NCBI RefSeq assembly: GCF_900091525.1
Contig: NZ_FMCU01000006.1
Coordinates: 310,001-374,000, forward strand
Reading direction: 5' to 3'
Source: Micromonospora matsumotoense
GTDB taxonomy: Bacteria; Actinomycetota; Actinomycetes; Mycobacteriales; Micromonosporaceae
Length of the DNA stretch: 64,000 bases
The notes below the pieces were generated by a model. That model saw nothing but the letters and a program-made list of their open reading frames with translations, was not told the DNA's origin and searched no databases. The translations under genes and the position numbers were made by a program. Below are positions 39,852 through 49,292 of the stretch, in pieces (the stretch's first letter is position 1; each line of letters opens with the position of its first letter).

Positions 39852-41081
39852 ATGGTCGCACCGGAATCGCTCTCCCTCACCCAGGCCCGGCGGATGACGC
39901 TCGCGGCCCAGGGCTTCGCCGACCCGGCGCCCGCCGGGGTGCCCACCCGCCGGCACCTGCGCCGGGTGCTCGACCGGGTCGGGTTGATCCAGATGGATTC
40001 GGTCAACGTGCTGCAACGCGCGCACTACCTGCCGCTCTACAGCCGGCTCGGGCCCTATCCGACGGGCCTGCTCGACACCGCCGCCTACCGCCGTCCCCGG
40101 GAGCTGTTCGAATACTGGGGGCACGAGGCGTCCCTGGTGCCGGTGGGCCTGCACGCCGCGCTGCGCTGGCGGATGGCCAAGGCCCGCGACGACGCCTGGG
40201 GCGGGATGCGGCGGATCGCCGAGGAGCAGCCCGAGCTGGTCGGCTGGGTCCGCGACGAGGTGGCCGCCCGGGGCCCGCTGACCGCCGCCGAGATCGAGCA
40301 CGACGCGCCCCGGGAGACCGGCAACTGGGGGTGGAACTGGTCGGCGGTGAAGCGGGCGCTGGAGTTCCTGTTCTGGGCCGGCGAGGTCACCGCCGCCGAC
40401 CGGACCCCCTCCTTCGCCCGCCGCTACGACCTGCCCGAACGGGTGCTGCCGCCGGCCGTGCTCGACGCGCCCACGCCGACCGATGCCGAGGCGTACCGCA
40501 CCCTGGTCGCGGTGGCCGCCCGGTCGCTGGGGGTGGCCGCCGAGCCGGAGCTGCGGGACTATTTCCGGCTCCCGTTGGCGGGTGCCCGGCAGGCCGTCGC
40601 CGAGCTGGTCGAGGCCGGTGAGCTGGTGCCGGCGACCGTGCAGGGGTGGCGGCAGCCGGCCTGGCGGCACGTCGACGCCCGGCTGCCCCGCTGGGTCCGG
40701 GGCAACACCCTGGTCAGCCCGTTCGACCCGCTGGTCTGGGAACGGGCCCGCACCGAGCGGCTGTTCGGTTTCGGCTACCGGATCGAGATCTACGTGCCGG
40801 CCGCGCAGCGGGTGCACGGCTACTACGTGCTGCCCTTCCTGCAGGGGGAGCGGTTCACCGCCCGGGTCGACCTCAAGGCCGACCGCAAGGCCGGGGTGCT
40901 GCTGGTGCCGGCGGCCTGGCAGGAGCCCGGCGTCGACCCGGGGGAGACCGCCGTCGCGCTCGCCGCCGAGCTGCGCCGGCTCGCCGGCTGGCTCGGCCTG
41001 GATGCGGTCGCCCCGCCGGCCGCGGGTGACCTGGCCGCCCCGCTGGCCGCCGCGCTGCGCAGCCGCACCGGTGTACCGTGA
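39852..41081 (+). CDS. YcaQ/AlkX-type winged-helix DNA glycosylase (HTH_42)
   Basis: A 409-residue protein of the AlkZ/YcaQ superfamily of DNA interstrand-crosslink glycosylases. The catalytic motif Q-x-D is QMD at 47-49 within [23 protein letters not shown], which places it with YcaQ rather than the AlkZ QxQ group. Further landmarks are [12 protein letters not shown] and a tandem winged-helix region. In AlkZ/YcaQ these act on nitrogen-mustard or azinomycin-type lesions. ATG 39852 follows TAGGGT (39838-39843) by 8 nt. Confidence 0.88.
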   Translation: MVAPESLSLTQARRMTLAAQGFADPAPAGVPTRRHLRRVLDRVGLIQMDSVNVLQRAHYLPLYSRLGPYPTGLLDTAAYRRPRELFEYWGHEASLVPVGLHAALRWRMAKARDDAWGGMRRIAEEQPELVGWVRDEVAARGPLTAAEIEHDAPRETGNWGWNWSAVKRALEFLFWAGEVTAADRTPSFARRYDLPERVLPPAVLDAPTPTDAEAYRTLVAVAARSLGVAAEPELRDYFRLPLAGARQAVAELVEAGELVPATVQGWRQPAWRHVDARLPRWVRGNTLVSPFDPLVWERARTERLFGFGYRIEIYVPAAQRVHGYYVLPFLQGERFTARVDLKADRKAGVLLVPAAWQEPGVDPGETAVALAAELRRLAGWLGLDAVAPPAAGDLAAPLAAALRSRTGVP

Positions 41082-41088
41082 GGCCGTG
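41074..41088 (+). promoter_or_regulatory. Leaderless promoter of DUF2752 gene (-10 TACCGT)
   Basis: TACCGT (41074-41079) overlaps the stop of the preceding gene and lies 6 nt before GTG 41086. Confidence 0.4.
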
Positions 41089-41847
41089 ACGAGCGTTGAC
41101 GGGCCGACCGGAGCGGCCGAGCCGGGCCGGCCGGGGCCGGGCACCGATCCGACGTCGGCCGGTCCCGTGCCGGCCGGCACCACCCACACCCTGAGCGACC
41201 CGTCCCGGGACACCGCCGGGGTCGGCGACGCCTTCCGGGCCGGCGACGCCGCCGACGTGGGTGGTTCCGCCACCCCGCCCGGCACCGGCGAGGTGCCCGG
41301 TGCCGCCCCCGGTGCGGCCGGACCGGGGGGCTGGTCCGCCGACGCGGTGCCACCCGGGTCCTGGTCGGCCGGGCCGCCGGTGGTGTGGCAGCAGCCCGAG
41401 CCGGACCGGCTCACCCGTTTCGTGCTCCGGCTGCACGCCCGTTCGCCGCGCTGGGCGGCACCGCTGGCCGCCCTCGGCTGCGTCGCCGCCGGGATGGCGT
41501 ACGCGCTGGTCAGTGATCCGACCACCAGCGACCCGGACGCCCCGCCGAGCTGCCTGCTCAAGCTGACCACCGGGCTGGACTGTCCAGGCTGCGGAGGCAC
41601 CCGCGCGCTGTGGTACCTGCTGCACGCCGACCTGCCCGCCGCCGCCCGACACCATGTCGTCTTCGTCTTCGCGGTGCCCTTCCTGGCCTACCTCTTCGTC
41701 GCCTGGGCCGGTAAGCAGGCATTCGGGTGGCGGCTGCCCGAGCTGCGGCTCAGCTCCCCGGTGATCGGCGGCTTCCTCGCCGTCTGGCTCGCCTTCTCGG
41801 TGCTGCGCAACCTGCCCTGGGCCCCGTTCACCGCCCTCTACGTCTGA
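41086..41847 (+). CDS. DUF2752 membrane protein
   Basis: A 253-residue protein. About 100 residues of disordered Gly/Pro/Thr-rich N-terminus precede a DUF2752 domain: a helix ([15 protein letters not shown]), the [25 protein letters not shown] signature with two Cys, and two further helices. Family function is unknown; the CxxC may bind metal or be redox-active. The start follows a -10-like box by 6 nt. Confidence 0.88.
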   Translation: MTSVDGPTGAAEPGRPGPGTDPTSAGPVPAGTTHTLSDPSRDTAGVGDAFRAGDAADVGGSATPPGTGEVPGAAPGAAGPGGWSADAVPPGSWSAGPPVVWQQPEPDRLTRFVLRLHARSPRWAAPLAALGCVAAGMAYALVSDPTTSDPDAPPSCLLKLTTGLDCPGCGGTRALWYLLHADLPAAARHHVVFVFAVPFLAYLFVAWAGKQAFGWRLPELRLSSPVIGGFLAVWLAFSVLRNLPWAPFTALYV

Positions 41848-42042
41848 CCCCGCCCGGCGGGCGGAGCAGCGCCGTCGCCGGCCGGGACGGGTCGGCGCGC
41901 GTCGCGGTCCGCCGTGGCGGTGCCGCCCGGCGGAGGCCGGTGCGAGACGTTGGCCACCCACCGCCCGCCCGAAACCCGCACGGCGGGTGATCGCGCTGGT
42001 CAGGGGCGGCGGCCCGAGTTTCCCCGCCGCCCACCCGGCCAC

Positions 42043-42058
42043 TACAGTCGCAGGAATG
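42043..42058 (+). promoter_or_regulatory. Leaderless promoter of thyX (-10 TACAGT)
   Basis: TACAGT at 42043-42048, then 7 nt to ATG 42056. Confidence 0.5.
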
Positions 42059-42808
42059 CCGGAGATGGTGCAGCCCCAGGCCCAGCTGATCGCGTGGACC
42101 CAGTTCCAGGCCCCGAGCGACGTGCCGTGGTCGACCGACGCCGAGGGCGGCCAGGCGCTCGCCGAGTTCGCCGGCCGGGCCTGCTACCAGAGCTGGAAGA
42201 AGCCGAACCCGGCGACCGCCACCAACGCCGGTTACCTGGCGCACATCCTGGAGGTCGGGCACCTGTCGGTGCTGGAGCACGGCACGGTGACCTTCTATTT
42301 CACCGGGGTGTCCCGCTCGTTCACCCACGAGCTGATCCGGCACCGGCACTTCTCCTACTCCCAGCTCTCCCAGCGGTACGTCCCGGAGCGGGACGCGGCG
42401 ATGGTCGAGCCGGCCGTGATCGCCGACGATCCGGAGCTGCACAAGCGGTTCGTCGAGGCCGCCGAGGCCAGCGTCCGGGCGTACACCGAGCTGCTGGAGG
42501 GGCTGGAGCAGCGGTTCGCCGACGAGCCCAACCCGACGCTGCGCCGCAAGCAGGCCCGGCAGGCGGCCCGGGCGGTGCTGCCCAACGCCACCGAGACGCG
42601 GATCGTGGTCACCGGCAACTACCGCGCCTGGCGGCACTTCATCGGGATGCGGGCCACCGAACACGCCGACGTGGAGATCCGTGAACTGGCCGTGGAGTGC
42701 CTGCGGCAGCTCCGACGGGTGGCCCCGAACGTCTTCGCCGACTTCGTCGTCAGCACCCTGCCGGACGGCACCGAGGTGGCGACGAGCCCGCACGCACAGC
42801 TGTCCTGA
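42056..42808 (+). CDS. thyX: FAD-dependent thymidylate synthase
   Basis: A 250-residue ThyX that makes dTMP from dUMP with FAD and methylene-folate. The signature RHRxxSxxxxSxR is present as [13 protein letters not shown] (95-107). [12 protein letters not shown] and the C-terminal NVFADF agree with the family. It precedes dapA, as in many actinomycetes. Confidence 0.97.
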   Translation: MPEMVQPQAQLIAWTQFQAPSDVPWSTDAEGGQALAEFAGRACYQSWKKPNPATATNAGYLAHILEVGHLSVLEHGTVTFYFTGVSRSFTHELIRHRHFSYSQLSQRYVPERDAAMVEPAVIADDPELHKRFVEAAEASVRAYTELLEGLEQRFADEPNPTLRRKQARQAARAVLPNATETRIVVTGNYRAWRHFIGMRATEHADVEIRELAVECLRQLRRVAPNVFADFVVSTLPDGTEVATSPHAQLS

Positions 42809-42817
42809 GCCCTTACC

Positions 42818-42833
42818 CACCGGACGTCCGGTG
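42818..42833. promoter_or_regulatory. Perfect 16-bp palindrome upstream of dapA
   Basis: CACCGGACGTCCGGTG ends 9 bp before the dapA -10 box, over the expected -35 region. It could be an operator, or the stem of a thyX terminator. Confidence 0.45.
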
Positions 42834-42842
42834 CTCGTCCGC

Positions 42843-42857
42843 TAGGTTGTGAGCATG
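42843..42857 (+). promoter_or_regulatory. Leaderless promoter of dapA (-10 TAGGTT)
   Basis: TAGGTT at 42843-42848, then 6 nt to ATG 42855; identical hexamer to dapB. Confidence 0.55.
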
Positions 42858-43781
42858 ACGCACGACCACCCTGCCGCCCCCGACCGGGGCCTGTCGCGCC
42901 CGTTCGGGCGACTGCTCACCGCGATGGTGACCCCGTTCACCGCCGATGGCTCCCTCCACCTCGACGGCGCCGTCCAACTGGCGACGTACCTCGTCGACGC
43001 GCAGGGCAACGACGCGCTGGTGATCAATGGCACCACCGGCGAGTCGCCGACCACCACGGACGCGGAGAAGGAGACCCTGATCCGGGCGGTGGTGGAGGCG
43101 GTCGGTGACCGGGCGCAGGTGGTGGCCGGCGTCGGCACCAACGACACCCGGCACACCATCGAGTTGGCCGCCGCGGCGGAGAAGGCCGGCGCGCACGGCC
43201 TGCTGGTGGTGACGCCGTACTACAGCAAGCCACCGCAGCAGGGGCTGGTGCGGCACTTCACCGCGGTCGCCGACGGCACCGGCCTGCCGATCATGGTGTA
43301 CGACATCCCGCACCGCGCCGGGGTGGCGATCGAGACCGAGACGTTGGTGCGGCTCGCCGCGCACGAGCGGATCGTCGCGGTCAAGGACGCCAAGGGTGAC
43401 CTGACCGCCACCAGTTGGGTGACCAGCCGCACCGACCTCGCCTTCTACAGCGGCGAGGACTCGCTCACCCTGCCCACCCTGGCGGTCGGCGGGGTCGGCC
43501 TGGTCGGCACCTCGACCCATTTCACCGGCGTGCTCGCCAAGCAGATGATCGAGGCGTACGACGCGGGCGACACCGGCGCGGCGCTGACCCTGCACCGGCG
43601 GCTGCTGCCGCTGCTCACCGGGATCTTCCGCAGCCCGGGCACCATCCTGGTCAAGGCGGGCCTGAACGTGCTGGGCCTGCCCGCCGGTCCGGTGCGGCCA
43701 CCGCTGGTGGACGCCACCGACGACGAACTGGCCCTGCTGCGCGCGGACTGCGCGGCGGCGGGCCTGGACCTGCCCGAATGA
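42855..43781 (+). CDS. dapA: 4-hydroxy-tetrahydrodipicolinate synthase
   Basis: A 308-residue class I aldolase condensing pyruvate with aspartate semialdehyde. It shows LLTAMVTPF, GTTGESPTT, the Schiff-base Lys177 (VAVKDAKGD) and the catalytic Tyr149 (YDIPHRAG), 28 residues apart as in E. coli. It supplies the substrate of dapB upstream. The gene probably continues into rnj (52-bp gap). Confidence 0.97.
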   Translation: MTHDHPAAPDRGLSRPFGRLLTAMVTPFTADGSLHLDGAVQLATYLVDAQGNDALVINGTTGESPTTTDAEKETLIRAVVEAVGDRAQVVAGVGTNDTRHTIELAAAAEKAGAHGLLVVTPYYSKPPQQGLVRHFTAVADGTGLPIMVYDIPHRAGVAIETETLVRLAAHERIVAVKDAKGDLTATSWVTSRTDLAFYSGEDSLTLPTLAVGGVGLVGTSTHFTGVLAKQMIEAYDAGDTGAALTLHRRLLPLLTGIFRSPGTILVKAGLNVLGLPAGPVRPPLVDATDDELALLRADCAAAGLDLPE

Positions 43782-43833
43782 TCGAACGATACGATGGACG
43801 CCGGGTTACGGCGTCGCAGAATGAGGTGGACGC

Positions 43834-45522
43834 GTGACCGAGGCGCAATTCGAGGGTGAACTGCCCCCGCCGCTGCCCGAGGGCGGGCTGCGGATCATCC
43901 CGCTCGGCGGACTCGGTGCCATCGGTCGGAACATGACCGTCTTCGAGTTCGACGGCAAGCTGCTGATCGTCGACTGCGGGGTGCTCTTCCCCGACGTCGA
44001 GCAGCCCGGTGTGGACCTGATCCTGCCCGACTTCGGGCCGATCCTGGACCGGCTGGCCGACGTGCAGGCGATCGTGCTGACCCACGGCCATGAGGACCAC
44101 ATCGGCGCGGTGCCGTACCTGCTCGCCCACAAGCCGGACATCCCCCTGGTCGGCTCCCAGTTCACCCTCGCCCTGGTCGAGGCGAAGCTGGCCGAGCGGC
44201 GGATCCAGCCCTACACGCTGACCGTGCGGGAGGGCGGTCGGGAGCGGCTGGGCCCGTTCGAGTGCGAGTTCTTCGCAGTCAACCACTCCATCCCGGACGC
44301 CCTCGCGGTGGCCATCCGTACCCCCGCCGGCCTGGTGCTGCACACCGGCGACTTCAAGATGGACCAGCTCCCGCTGGACGGCCGGATCACCGACCTGGCC
44401 GGGTTCGCCCGGCTCGGCGCCGAGGGCGTCGACCTGCTGCTGTCGGACTCCACCAACGCCGAGATCCCGGGTTTCGTCACCCCGGAGCGGGAGATCGGGC
44501 CGGTGCTCGACTCGATCTTCGCGAAGGCGAAGGGGCGGATCATCGTCGCCTCGTTCGCCTCCCACGTGCACCGGGTGCAGCAGGTCTTCGACTCGGCGTT
44601 GGAGCACGGCCGCAAGGTGGCGCTGATCGGCCGGTCGATGGTCCGCAACATGGGCATCGCCCGCGACCTCGGCCTGCTCAACATCCCGGCCGGCCTGGTG
44701 ATCGGGATCGAGGAGGCCACCACGCTGCCGCCCGACCAGATCGTGCTGATGTCCACCGGTTCGCAGGGCGAGCCGATGAGCGCGCTGGGCCGGATGGCCA
44801 GCGGCGACCACCGGCACATCACCATCGCCCCCGGCGACACCGTCGTGCTCGCCTCGTCGCTGGTCCCCGGCAACGAGACGTCGGTCTACCGGGTGATCAA
44901 CCGGCTGGCCCGGGCCGGCGCGGTGGTGGTGCACAAGGACGTGGCCAAGGTGCACGTCTCCGGGCACGCCCCCGCCGGGGAACTGCTCTACCTGCTCAAC
45001 GTCGTCCGGCCGAGCAACCTGATGCCGGTGCACGGCGAGTGGCGGCACCTGCGGGCGCACGCCCGGCTCGGCATCGAGTCCGGGGTCGCCCCGGACCGGG
45101 TGGTGATCTGCGAGGACGGCGACGTCGTCGATCTGGTCGAGGGCCGCGCCAGCGTGGTCGGGCACGTGAAGAGCCGGTACGTCTACGTCGACGGCCTGGC
45201 CGTGGGCGACGTCAGCGAGTCGCTGCTCACCGAGCGGCGGATCCTCGGCGACGGCGGCTTCATCGCCACCACCGTGGTGGTCGACTCGGTCACCGGCAAG
45301 GTGGTCGCCGGCCCGACCCTGTCGGCGAAGGGCTTCTCCGAGGACCCGGCGGCGTTCAACCCGGTGATCCCGCTGGTCACCGAGGCGCTGAACCGGGCCG
45401 CCGCGGACGGCATCACCGATCCGCACCAGCTCCAGCAGATCGTCCGACGCACCGTGGGGCGCTGGGTCAACGACGCGTACCGCCGCCGTCCGATGATCGT
45501 TCCGACCGTCGTCGAGGTCTGA
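43834..45522 (+). CDS. rnj: Ribonuclease J
   Basis: A 562-residue metallo-beta-lactamase/beta-CASP ribonuclease with endo- and 5'-3' exonuclease roles in RNA maturation. The zinc motif is HGHEDHIGA (His84, His86, Asp88, His89), followed by NHSIPDALAV, HTGDFKMDQ, LLSDSTNAE and the beta-CASP SGHAPAGEL and PVHGEWRHL. The C-terminal domain is present. GTG 43834 has gaggtgg upstream. The dapA-rnj order is conserved in actinobacteria. Confidence 0.97.
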   Translation: MTEAQFEGELPPPLPEGGLRIIPLGGLGAIGRNMTVFEFDGKLLIVDCGVLFPDVEQPGVDLILPDFGPILDRLADVQAIVLTHGHEDHIGAVPYLLAHKPDIPLVGSQFTLALVEAKLAERRIQPYTLTVREGGRERLGPFECEFFAVNHSIPDALAVAIRTPAGLVLHTGDFKMDQLPLDGRITDLAGFARLGAEGVDLLLSDSTNAEIPGFVTPEREIGPVLDSIFAKAKGRIIVASFASHVHRVQQVFDSALEHGRKVALIGRSMVRNMGIARDLGLLNIPAGLVIGIEEATTLPPDQIVLMSTGSQGEPMSALGRMASGDHRHITIAPGDTVVLASSLVPGNETSVYRVINRLARAGAVVVHKDVAKVHVSGHAPAGELLYLLNVVRPSNLMPVHGEWRHLRAHARLGIESGVAPDRVVICEDGDVVDLVEGRASVVGHVKSRYVYVDGLAVGDVSESLLTERRILGDGGFIATTVVVDSVTGKVVAGPTLSAKGFSEDPAAFNPVIPLVTEALNRAAADGITDPHQLQQIVRRTVGRWVNDAYRRRPMIVPTVVEV

Positions 45523-45547
45523 GCGGCTCCTTCCACCAACGGCACCC

Positions 45548-45580
45548 GGCCGGCCACCGTCGTCATGACGGTGGCCGGCC
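45548..45580. terminator. 14-bp hairpin between rnj and the convergent gene
   Basis: GGCCGGCCACCGTC (45548-45561) pairs with 45567-45580 around GTCAT. It is 26 nt after the rnj stop, 24 nt from the opposing stop, and can serve both genes. Confidence 0.78.
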
Positions 45581-45603
45581 CGGTTCCGGGACCCGACGGG
45601 CAC

Positions 45604-46584
45604 TCAGCGGTGGCGCAGGGTGGCCACGATCAGGTTGGGGTCGGTCGAGGTGGTGTAGGCGGCGCTGGCCACCAGGATGATGTGCCCACGGACGGCCACC
45701 GAGGTCGGGTTCTGCAGCCCGTCGGCACCGGTGAGCAGGGTCCGGGCCCGCCCGTCGCGGTCGATGCCCACCACCGTGTTCGGGCCGTTGAGGGTGGCGA
45801 CGATCCGGCCGTCGGGGGCGAAGGCGAAGTCGTCGATGCCGACCAGTCCGGTCGCCCTGACCTCGACGGCCCCCGGACGGCCCTGCCGCAGCGGAATCCG
45901 CAGCAGGGTGCCCTGGTCCAGGTTGGTCGCCCAGACCGCGCCGCCCCGGACCTTGACGCCGTTGACGCCGAGGAAGCCGGTCGGGGCGAGGGCGGACGCC
46001 GACGACCAGACCCGGACGGGACCACCGGCCAGCGGGATGGTCGAGATGGTGCCGAGCACCGAGTCGGTGACGTAGAACGTCCGGCCCGTCGGGTCGAGCG
46101 CCAGCCCGTTGGGCAGCCCGGCGGCCGGTAGCGCGGCGATCCGTCGGGGGGCCCGGCCCGGCGACATCCGGTAGAGGCCCGTGCTGGCGGCGTCGCCGCT
46201 GGCGTACAGGACATACAACGTGCCGTCGCCGGTACGGACGATGCCGGTGGTCAGGGCGAAGCCGAGCACGGGGGTGGCGACGCCGCCGTCGGCCGGCGCG
46301 GCCAGGGTGGCCAGGACCCGGGTCCGGCCCGCCGGGTCGACGGCGGCGACCTGCCGTGCCGCCGCGAACGTGAGATAGGCCGTGCCGTCGGGGCCCAGCG
46401 CGATGTTCTCCGGCAGTTGCCCCTTCGCCAGGTCGAAGTGGGCCGTGATCTGCGTCGCCGGGGTCGACCGGGCCGGGCTGACGGCGGCGACCGGGACGGC
46501 CGCCGGTGCCGGGTCCGCCCCGGGTACGGCCAGGGCGCCGGCCGCCGCAGCGGCCACCGTGAGGGTGAGGATTCTTCTGCGCAT
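45604..46584 (-). CDS. Secreted SMP-30/NHL-type beta-propeller protein
   Basis: A 326-residue exported protein with a signal peptide (MRRRILTLTVAAAAAGALAVPG). The rest is repeated blades of the form 'NIALGPDGTAYLTF', 'GLPNGLALDPTGRTFYVTD', 'IDDFAFAPDGRIVATL', as in gluconolactonase-like or NHL propellers. No catalytic metal set is obvious, so it may bind rather than hydrolyse. ATG 46584 has agaagga upstream. An XRE regulator gene lies 195 bp upstream on the same strand. Confidence 0.82.
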   Translation of the reverse strand: MRRRILTLTVAAAAAGALAVPGADPAPAAVPVAAVSPARSTPATQITAHFDLAKGQLPENIALGPDGTAYLTFAAARQVAAVDPAGRTRVLATLAAPADGGVATPVLGFALTTGIVRTGDGTLYVLYASGDAASTGLYRMSPGRAPRRIAALPAAGLPNGLALDPTGRTFYVTDSVLGTISTIPLAGGPVRVWSSASALAPTGFLGVNGVKVRGGAVWATNLDQGTLLRIPLRQGRPGAVEVRATGLVGIDDFAFAPDGRIVATLNGPNTVVGIDRDGRARTLLTGADGLQNPTSVAVRGHIILVASAAYTTSTDPNLIVATLRHR

Positions 46585-46779
46585 GGTTCGTCCTTCTGGT
46601 GAGGGGCCCGGACGTGGGCCCGGTTCAGGGCGCGGACGATCCGGCACCTGTCGGGGTGCCCTCGTCTCGCGGGGTCGCCGCAGCGGCGGCCGGCCGGATC
46701 ACACCGGTCCGCCGGGGCGGGGTGGGACGGCAGCGCCCGGCGGGTCTGGCGCGGCGCTGCCGGGGTGGGAAGTGGCGGG

Positions 46780-47664
46780 TCAGCCGGGCGCGGGCAGTGG
46801 CTGACGGGTGGCGGCCCGGCCGGTGACCGCGGCGTGTACGAGCAGCGTCATCGCCGCCTGCGACGGGGAGCCCGGCGCGGTGGTGGCGAGGACGACCAAC
46901 TGGTCGTCCTCGGTCCGCAGGGTCTGCTGGGTGACGGTCAGCACGCCGACCACCGGGTGCCGCATCTCGTAGCCGGCGTTGCCGCCGGCCTTGACCCGGT
47001 GGTCGGCCCACCCGGCGGCGAACTCGGGGCTGCGTACCGCCAACTCGCCGACCAGCGCGGCGAGCAACGGGTCCGACGGGTGCTGCCCGGAGGTCATCCG
47101 CAGGGTCGCCACCACGGCCCGTGCCTTGGCCGGCCAGTCGACGTACAGGTCACGGGTGTGCGCGTCGAGGAAGAGCAACCGTGCCATGTTCGGCCGCCGG
47201 TCCGGCCGGTCCACCGCCTCCGGCGCCAGGTGACCGGCGAACAGGGCGTGCCCGGCGGTGTTCCAGGCCAGCACGTCGAGTCGGCGGCCGAGCACCAGCA
47301 CGGGTACGTCCCCGAGCGCGGCGACCAGCTGCCGTACGGTCGGATCGACCCGCTCCGGCGGTGGCCGGCGGGTGACCGGGCGGCGGCCACCGGCGGCCAG
47401 CCCGGACAGGTGGCGGCGTTCCGCGTCGTCGAGGCGCAGTGCCCGGCTGAGCGCGTCCAGCACCTCGGGTGAGGCGTTGGTGGCCAGGCCCTGCTCCAGC
47501 CGGGCGTAGTAGGAGGCGCTCACCCCGGCCAGCAGGGCCAGCTCCTCCCGGCGCAGCCCCGGAACCCGCCGCCGTCCGCCGTAGGTGACCACCCCGGCCT
47601 CCTCCGGGCCGAGCCGGGAGCGGCGCGAGCGGAGGAACTCGCCGAGCTGTCCTGATGCCTGCAT
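46780..47664 (-). CDS. XRE-family regulator with MmyB-like C-terminal domain
   Basis: A 294-residue regulator. The helix-turn-helix is in RRRVPGLRREELALLAGVSASYYARLEQG (about 30-60), and the rest matches the MmyB-like ligand domain (VLVLGRRLDVLAWNTAGHALF; PNMARLLFLDAHTRDLYVDW; HPVVGVLTVTQQTL). These bind fatty-acid-like ligands in some members. The ATG follows AATACT (minus strand 47677-47672) by 7 nt and lacks a Shine-Dalgarno. Targets are unknown; adjacent secreted-protein genes are candidates. Confidence 0.9.
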   Translation of the reverse strand: MQASGQLGEFLRSRRSRLGPEEAGVVTYGGRRRVPGLRREELALLAGVSASYYARLEQGLATNASPEVLDALSRALRLDDAERRHLSGLAAGGRRPVTRRPPPERVDPTVRQLVAALGDVPVLVLGRRLDVLAWNTAGHALFAGHLAPEAVDRPDRRPNMARLLFLDAHTRDLYVDWPAKARAVVATLRMTSGQHPSDPLLAALVGELAVRSPEFAAGWADHRVKAGGNAGYEMRHPVVGVLTVTQQTLRTEDDQLVVLATTAPGSPSQAAMTLLVHAAVTGRAATRQPLPAPG

Positions 47665-47855
47665 GGATCCCAGTATTGGCGGCGGTCACCCGGCCAACCA
47701 CACCCTGCCGGGGGTAGGCACGACAGTCGGTGCCGGATGCGTGACGGGGCGGATACCCTCCGTCGATAAGTGTGGATCTCTTCAACCGGGCGGTGTCCGT
47801 TGCCGTACCTCAATCCGGTGGGCGTACCCCGCGTCGGCCGGAAGGAGCATGACGG

Positions 47856-49091
47856 ATGGACCGCAGACGGATGACAGCGATCGGCGTCGTGCTGGCGGCA
47901 GCGGGACTGACGGCGGCGGTGACCCTGCCGTCGTTCGCCGGTGACCAGGGCACGCCGAACGCCGGTGGGACCGACCCGAGGGCCACCGGCGGGGTGGCGC
48001 CCGAGGTGGTGGACGCCCTCAGCCGCGACCTGCGGATCAGCCGGGACCAGGCGGTCCGGCGGCTGACCGCCGAGCAGCAGGCCACCGGGCGGCTGGCCCG
48101 GCTGCGGGCCGCGCTCGGCAACGACTACGGCGGCGCCTGGCTCAGCGGCGACGGGTCCACCCTCAACGTGGCGGTCGCCGACCCGGCGCAGGCGGACCGG
48201 GTCCGGGCCGCCGGTGCGGTGCCCAAGCAGGTGGACCGCGCGGTCACCGAGTTGGACGCGGCCAAGAGCCGGCTCGACTCGGTGGGTCGGCAGGCGTCCC
48301 CGGCGATCGCCGGCTGGTACGTCGACGTCGCCACCAACTCCGTGGTGGTGCTCGCCCAACCGGGTGCCGAGTCGCGGGCCCGCCGGTGGGCGGCGAGCAG
48401 CGGGGCCCCGGCCGGGGCGGTCCGGATCACCACCTCCCGGGAGCAGCCGCGCCCGCTGTTCGACCTGGTCGGCGGCGACCCGTTCTTCATCAACGACGCG
48501 GGGCGCTGCTCGATCGGCTTCTCGGTGGTGGGCGGGTTCGTCACCGCCGGGCACTGTGGCCGGGTCGGCGACCGCACGACCGGCTTCAACCAGGCGCAAC
48601 AGGGCGTCTTCGCGGCGTCGTCGTTCCCCGGCGACGACTGGGCGGTGGTGCGCACCAACGGCCAGTGGACCCCGCAGGGGGTGGTGAACGACTTCAACGG
48701 CGGCGTGGTGCCGGTCAACGGTTCCACCGAGATGCCGGCCGGCGCGTCGATCTGCCGCTCCGGCTCCACCACGGGTGCCCGCTGCGGTGTCGTCCAGGCC
48801 CGCAACGCCACCGTGAACTATCCGGAGGGGACGGTCACCGGGCTGACCCGCACCGACGTCTGCGCCGAACCGGGCGACTCCGGTGGCTCGTGGATCTCCG
48901 GCGACCAGGCGCAGGGCGTCACCTCCGGCGGCTCTGGTGACTGCACCGTCGGCGGCACCACCTTCTTCCAGCCGGTCAACGAGATCCTCCAGCGCAACAA
49001 CCTGACCCTGGTGACCGCCAACGGCCAGCAGGACGCGCAGCCGCAGACCAGCACCCGGCTGCGGGCGCGTACCGCCGGGTCGGTGCGTTGA
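47856..49091 (+). CDS. Secreted chymotrypsin-fold serine protease with pro-domain (S1E, streptogrisin-like)
   Basis: A 411-residue protease. A signal peptide (about 1-28, ending PSFAG) is followed by an alpha-lytic-type pro-domain (about 45-200; DLRISRDQAVRRLTAEQ and IAGWYVDVATNSVVVL) and the mature domain. The triad is His233 (TAGHC), Asp261 (DDWAVV) and Ser342 (GDSGGS), and paired Cys surround it. A ggaaggag ribosome site precedes the ATG. The pro-domain acts as folding chaperone in the family. The C-terminal 25 residues are a polar tail. Confidence 0.94.
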   Translation: MDRRRMTAIGVVLAAAGLTAAVTLPSFAGDQGTPNAGGTDPRATGGVAPEVVDALSRDLRISRDQAVRRLTAEQQATGRLARLRAALGNDYGGAWLSGDGSTLNVAVADPAQADRVRAAGAVPKQVDRAVTELDAAKSRLDSVGRQASPAIAGWYVDVATNSVVVLAQPGAESRARRWAASSGAPAGAVRITTSREQPRPLFDLVGGDPFFINDAGRCSIGFSVVGGFVTAGHCGRVGDRTTGFNQAQQGVFAASSFPGDDWAVVRTNGQWTPQGVVNDFNGGVVPVNGSTEMPAGASICRSGSTTGARCGVVQARNATVNYPEGTVTGLTRTDVCAEPGDSGGSWISGDQAQGVTSGGSGDCTVGGTTFFQPVNEILQRNNLTLVTANGQQDAQPQTSTRLRARTAGSVR

Positions 49092-49164
49092 GCGGTCCCG
49101 CCGCCGGCACCCCCGCATCCCGGCCCCGGCCGCTCCCGGCCGGCTGAGCCGGGCCACCGGTACC

Positions 49165-49203
49165 GCGGCCCCCGACCACCACCGCCCGGTGGTCGGGGGC
49201 CGC
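49165..49203. terminator. 16-bp hairpin between convergent protease and YbjN genes
   Basis: Arms 49165-49180 and 49188-49203 with a 7-nt loop. Immediately after it, short GGCCGGTCAGG-type repeats fill 49242-49300, reaching the stop codon of the opposing gene. Confidence 0.8.
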
Positions 49204-49292
49204 TCCGCGTCCGGACCCCCGATGCCGGCCGGCCGCCATCGGGCAGGGCCGGGCCGGTCAGGGCCGGTCAGGGCAGGGCGAGGCAGCGCCGG

